Assembly: GCA_945882005.1 (NCBI GenBank) | Contig: CAMCWG010000118.1 | Coordinates: 1-8,437 of the forward strand | Source: Bordetella parapertussis | GTDB lineage: Bacteria; Pseudomonadota; Gammaproteobacteria; Burkholderiales; Burkholderiaceae_B | Reading direction: 5' to 3' | Length of the DNA: 8,437 nt | Shown: positions 6,572 to 8,437 of the stretch, piece by piece | How the letters are laid out: every line of letters begins with the position of its first letter | Position numbering within the stretch: position 1 is the first letter of the stretch | Notes under the pieces: model-generated | What the model was told of the DNA's origin: nothing | Seen by the model: the letters and a program-made list of their open reading frames with translations, nothing else | Databases searched by the model: none | Made by a program: the position numbers and the translations under genes

Positions 6572-7927
6572 ATGCTGGACCAACACGCTTCATTGTGCGA
6601 TTCATTTCGCTGGCAAACACCCACCCAGTTCAATATTGGGCAGGAATGCTGTCATCGCTGGACAAGCAGCTCAGCCGATGCGCGCCGTATCGCCTTGTTC
6701 GCAGAGAATGCTAGCGGTGATCGCACTGTCTGGACCTACGAACGTCTGGGCGCAACGGCTAATCAGCTTTCAAATGGTTTGCTGAAAATGGGCGTCAAGC
6801 GCGGTGACCGCGTCGCAGTGGTCATGTCACAACGCGCCGAAGCAATCATCGCCCATATTGCGATCTACAGTGTCGGGGCAGTAGTTTTACCGCTTTCAAC
6901 ACAGTTGCCCCCAAAAGCCATGGAGTACCGCTTACGCGATGCTGAGGCGCGTGTCGCACTACTTGATCCGCAAGGCGCAAACAACTTACTTCCAATTTTG
7001 CAACGCTGTCACAAGCTCACTCAGCTGGTGGGCATCGATGTCCCAGACGAACGTGTGCTGCCTTGGCGCAGTTTATTAATCAGACAGTCGAATATCTTCA
7101 AGTCGGTCCAAACTGCAGCCAATGAGCCAGCATTGCTGATGTACACCGCAGGTGCGACTGGGCCCGCACGGGGTGTCCTACTGCCCCACTCTACGCTCAT
7201 GGGAAACCTACCTGGCTTTGTTGCTTCGCAAAACTGGTTCCCCGCTAATGCCGAGGCATTCTGGACCCCCACCGACTGGGCCCGATCAAGTGGACTATTG
7301 TGCGGCCTTCTTCCAGCACTATATTTCGGCATTCCTTTAGTGGGCGTCTGTGCGCCCCTAAGCCTCGAACAAATGCCTGCACTGGTCGCGCGTTATCGGG
7401 TCAGTCACTCTCTACTACCGGCCAGCACACTCAAACAATGGGCCGCACATTTACCGAGTGCAAGCGTGGCTCAATTGGCAACACTCAAACACCTTGTGAC
7501 CTGCGAAGAAACCCTCAGCGCACCGGTGCTTGCTTGGTGTGAACACGTCTTGGGTGCGATTCCCAACGAGATCTTTAGTCAAACAGAACTTGCCTGCGCT
7601 GTCGGCGACAGCAATCAAAAATGGCCCAAACGGATCGGCAGCCTCGGCCGTTGTTTTCCGGGCCACAAACTGGCCGTTCTGCGGGAGGACGGCACAGTCG
7701 CTGCGCCAGGAGAGGTTGGCGAGCTCGCACTCTACCGCCAAGACCTATTCTATTACACGGACCCTATCGCCCCACTCATGTACTGGCGTAACGAAGCAGC
7801 CAGCCTCGAATTTACCAGCACGGGATGGTGGCGTACTGGGGATTTAGTTCAGCAGGACCTGGACGGATACTTTTGGTTTGCAGGCCGTCGTAGTCGTCTG
7901 GCAAACAAGCCTAAAGCGGTCGGGTAA
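6572..7927 (+). CDS. AMP-binding acyl-CoA synthetase lacking the C-terminal domain; probable decaying gene
   Basis: The product resembles AMP-forming acyl-CoA synthetases (ANL superfamily), which adenylate a carboxylic acid and then load it on CoA. The large N-terminal domain is present: FRWQTPTQFNIGQECCHRW, VKRGDRVAVVMSQRAE, AIYSVGAVVLPLS, the P-loop at 191-201, WTPTDWARSSGLLCGLLPAL (231-250), SQTEL (336-340) and GWWRTGDL (418-425, ribose-binding Asp424). It stops at 451 residues, just past the hinge GRRSR (438-442), whereas full-length relatives have about 540-560. The ~100-residue C-terminal domain with the catalytic lysine is missing. The P-loop reads YTAGATGPARG, where the family has about TSGTTGPPKG, losing a conserved Thr and Lys. 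Adenylation and thioesterification are therefore doubtful. The ATG at 6572 matches the usual family start; the ribosome binding site is poor. There is no internal stop, so a retained, altered function cannot be excluded. Acid substrate unknown. Confidence 0.82.
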   Translation: MLDQHASLCDSFRWQTPTQFNIGQECCHRWTSSSADARRIALFAENASGDRTVWTYERLGATANQLSNGLLKMGVKRGDRVAVVMSQRAEAIIAHIAIYSVGAVVLPLSTQLPPKAMEYRLRDAEARVALLDPQGANNLLPILQRCHKLTQLVGIDVPDERVLPWRSLLIRQSNIFKSVQTAANEPALLMYTAGATGPARGVLLPHSTLMGNLPGFVASQNWFPANAEAFWTPTDWARSSGLLCGLLPALYFGIPLVGVCAPLSLEQMPALVARYRVSHSLLPASTLKQWAAHLPSASVAQLATLKHLVTCEETLSAPVLAWCEHVLGAIPNEIFSQTELACAVGDSNQKWPKRIGSLGRCFPGHKLAVLREDGTVAAPGEVGELALYRQDLFYYTDPIAPLMYWRNEAASLEFTSTGWWRTGDLVQQDLDGYFWFAGRRSRLANKPKAVG

Positions 7928-7966
7928 ACTGCAAGTCTTCTATTGGTTCTACAGGCGTTCCCACTC

Positions 7967-8437
7967 ATGGCGATTTACCAACTCGGCGACCTCACGCCAC
8001 GCATCGACCCCACTGCATTTATTTTCGAATCCGCTGACATCATTGGTGATGTCATCGTGCGTGAGCACGCAAGCATTTGGTCTAACGTCAGCATCCGCGG
8101 TGACAATACGGTGATTGATATTGGTCACCATAGCAATGTGCAGGAAGGCAGTGTTTTACATTCAGACACAGGCGCACCTCTGATCGTTGCGGACTATGTC
8201 ACCATCGGTCATCAGGCGATGTTGCACGGCTGTCAGATTGGTTCTGGATCATTAATTGGCATGCAAGCCATCGTACTGAATCACGCCAAGATCGGTCGTA
8301 ATTGTTTGATTGGCGCAGGCGCGATTGTTCCCGAGGGCCGTGAAATCCCAGATGGCAGCTTGGTGATCGGTGTCGGAAAAATTACCCGCACCCTCTCTGA
8401 AGAAGAGATCGCAACAATTCGAAGCAACATCGAAAAC
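7967..8437 (+). CDS. Gamma carbonic anhydrase family protein (3'-truncated by window edge)
   Basis: 157 codons are visible, with no stop before the window ends. The protein is a left-handed beta-helix of hexapeptide repeats, as in gamma-class carbonic anhydrases and relatives such as YrdA and CaiE. Repeats run from about residue 12 (PTAFIFESADIIGDVIV) through LIGMQAIVLNHAKIGRNCLI. The three metal-binding histidines of the class are present at His65 (SVLHSD), His82 and His87 (IGHQAMLHGC), and the RGD at 44-46 is also conserved. The visible end, LSEEEIATIRSNIEN, is the C-terminal helix, so probably only about 15-25 residues are missing. Interconversion of CO2 and bicarbonate is the founding activity of the class, but many bacterial members have no proven activity. 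It starts 39 nt after the truncated synthetase, with only a distant AGG as ribosome binding site. Confidence 0.92.
   Translation, partial: MAIYQLGDLTPRIDPTAFIFESADIIGDVIVREHASIWSNVSIRGDNTVIDIGHHSNVQEGSVLHSDTGAPLIVADYVTIGHQAMLHGCQIGSGSLIGMQAIVLNHAKIGRNCLIGAGAIVPEGREIPDGSLVIGVGKITRTLSEEEIATIRSNIEN

Noticed and set aside
6462..6785. 107-codon + strand ORF overlapping the RDD gene end and the synthetase start
   Set aside because: It overlaps two well-supported genes, starts at GTG without a ribosome binding site, and its translation resembles no protein; it is a shadow frame.

Overview
The window reads as ordinary chromosomal DNA of a Gram-negative betaproteobacterium, most likely order Burkholderiales and possibly Alcaligenaceae-like. 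I infer this from protein resemblance, from the gene order leuS-lptE-holA-proA-hemJ-methyltransferase, from the presence of an LPS-assembly lipoprotein, and from a moderate GC content (estimated by eye at slightly above 50%). All supported genes lie on the + strand. I saw no tRNA, rRNA, CRISPR array, insertion sequence or phage gene.

Region 1 (1-5565) is a tightly packed run of six housekeeping genes with gaps of only 9-14 nt, probably largely co-transcribed. They are the 3' end of leuS (leucyl-tRNA synthetase), lptE (outer-membrane LPS assembly), holA (DNA polymerase III delta), proA (proline synthesis), hemJ (heme synthesis) and a THUMP-domain rRNA methyltransferase of the RlmL type. The functions are unrelated to one another: this is a conserved core-gene cluster, not a pathway operon.

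Region 2 (5566-5941) is the most unusual part. It holds a hairpin followed by a T-tract when read on the - strand. It then has three same-orientation copies of GGGTTWTCCC, two of them overlapping a plausible promoter, and a 58-codon basic small protein gene with a very good ribosome binding site. It ends in an inverted repeat that carries a -10-like box ending seven nt before the next start codon.

Region 3 (5942-8437) encodes an RDD-family membrane protein, an AMP-binding acyl-CoA synthetase that lacks its C-terminal domain and has substitutions in its P-loop, and a gamma-class carbonic anhydrase that runs off the window end. The synthetase looks like a gene in decay. It ends at the interdomain hinge, and a short lysine-containing stretch resembling the family's last core motif (A10) is still readable one frame over at the stop codon. 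I found no convincing new multi-gene system. The best candidates for something undescribed are the small protein with its repeated operator-like sites, and the decaying synthetase.
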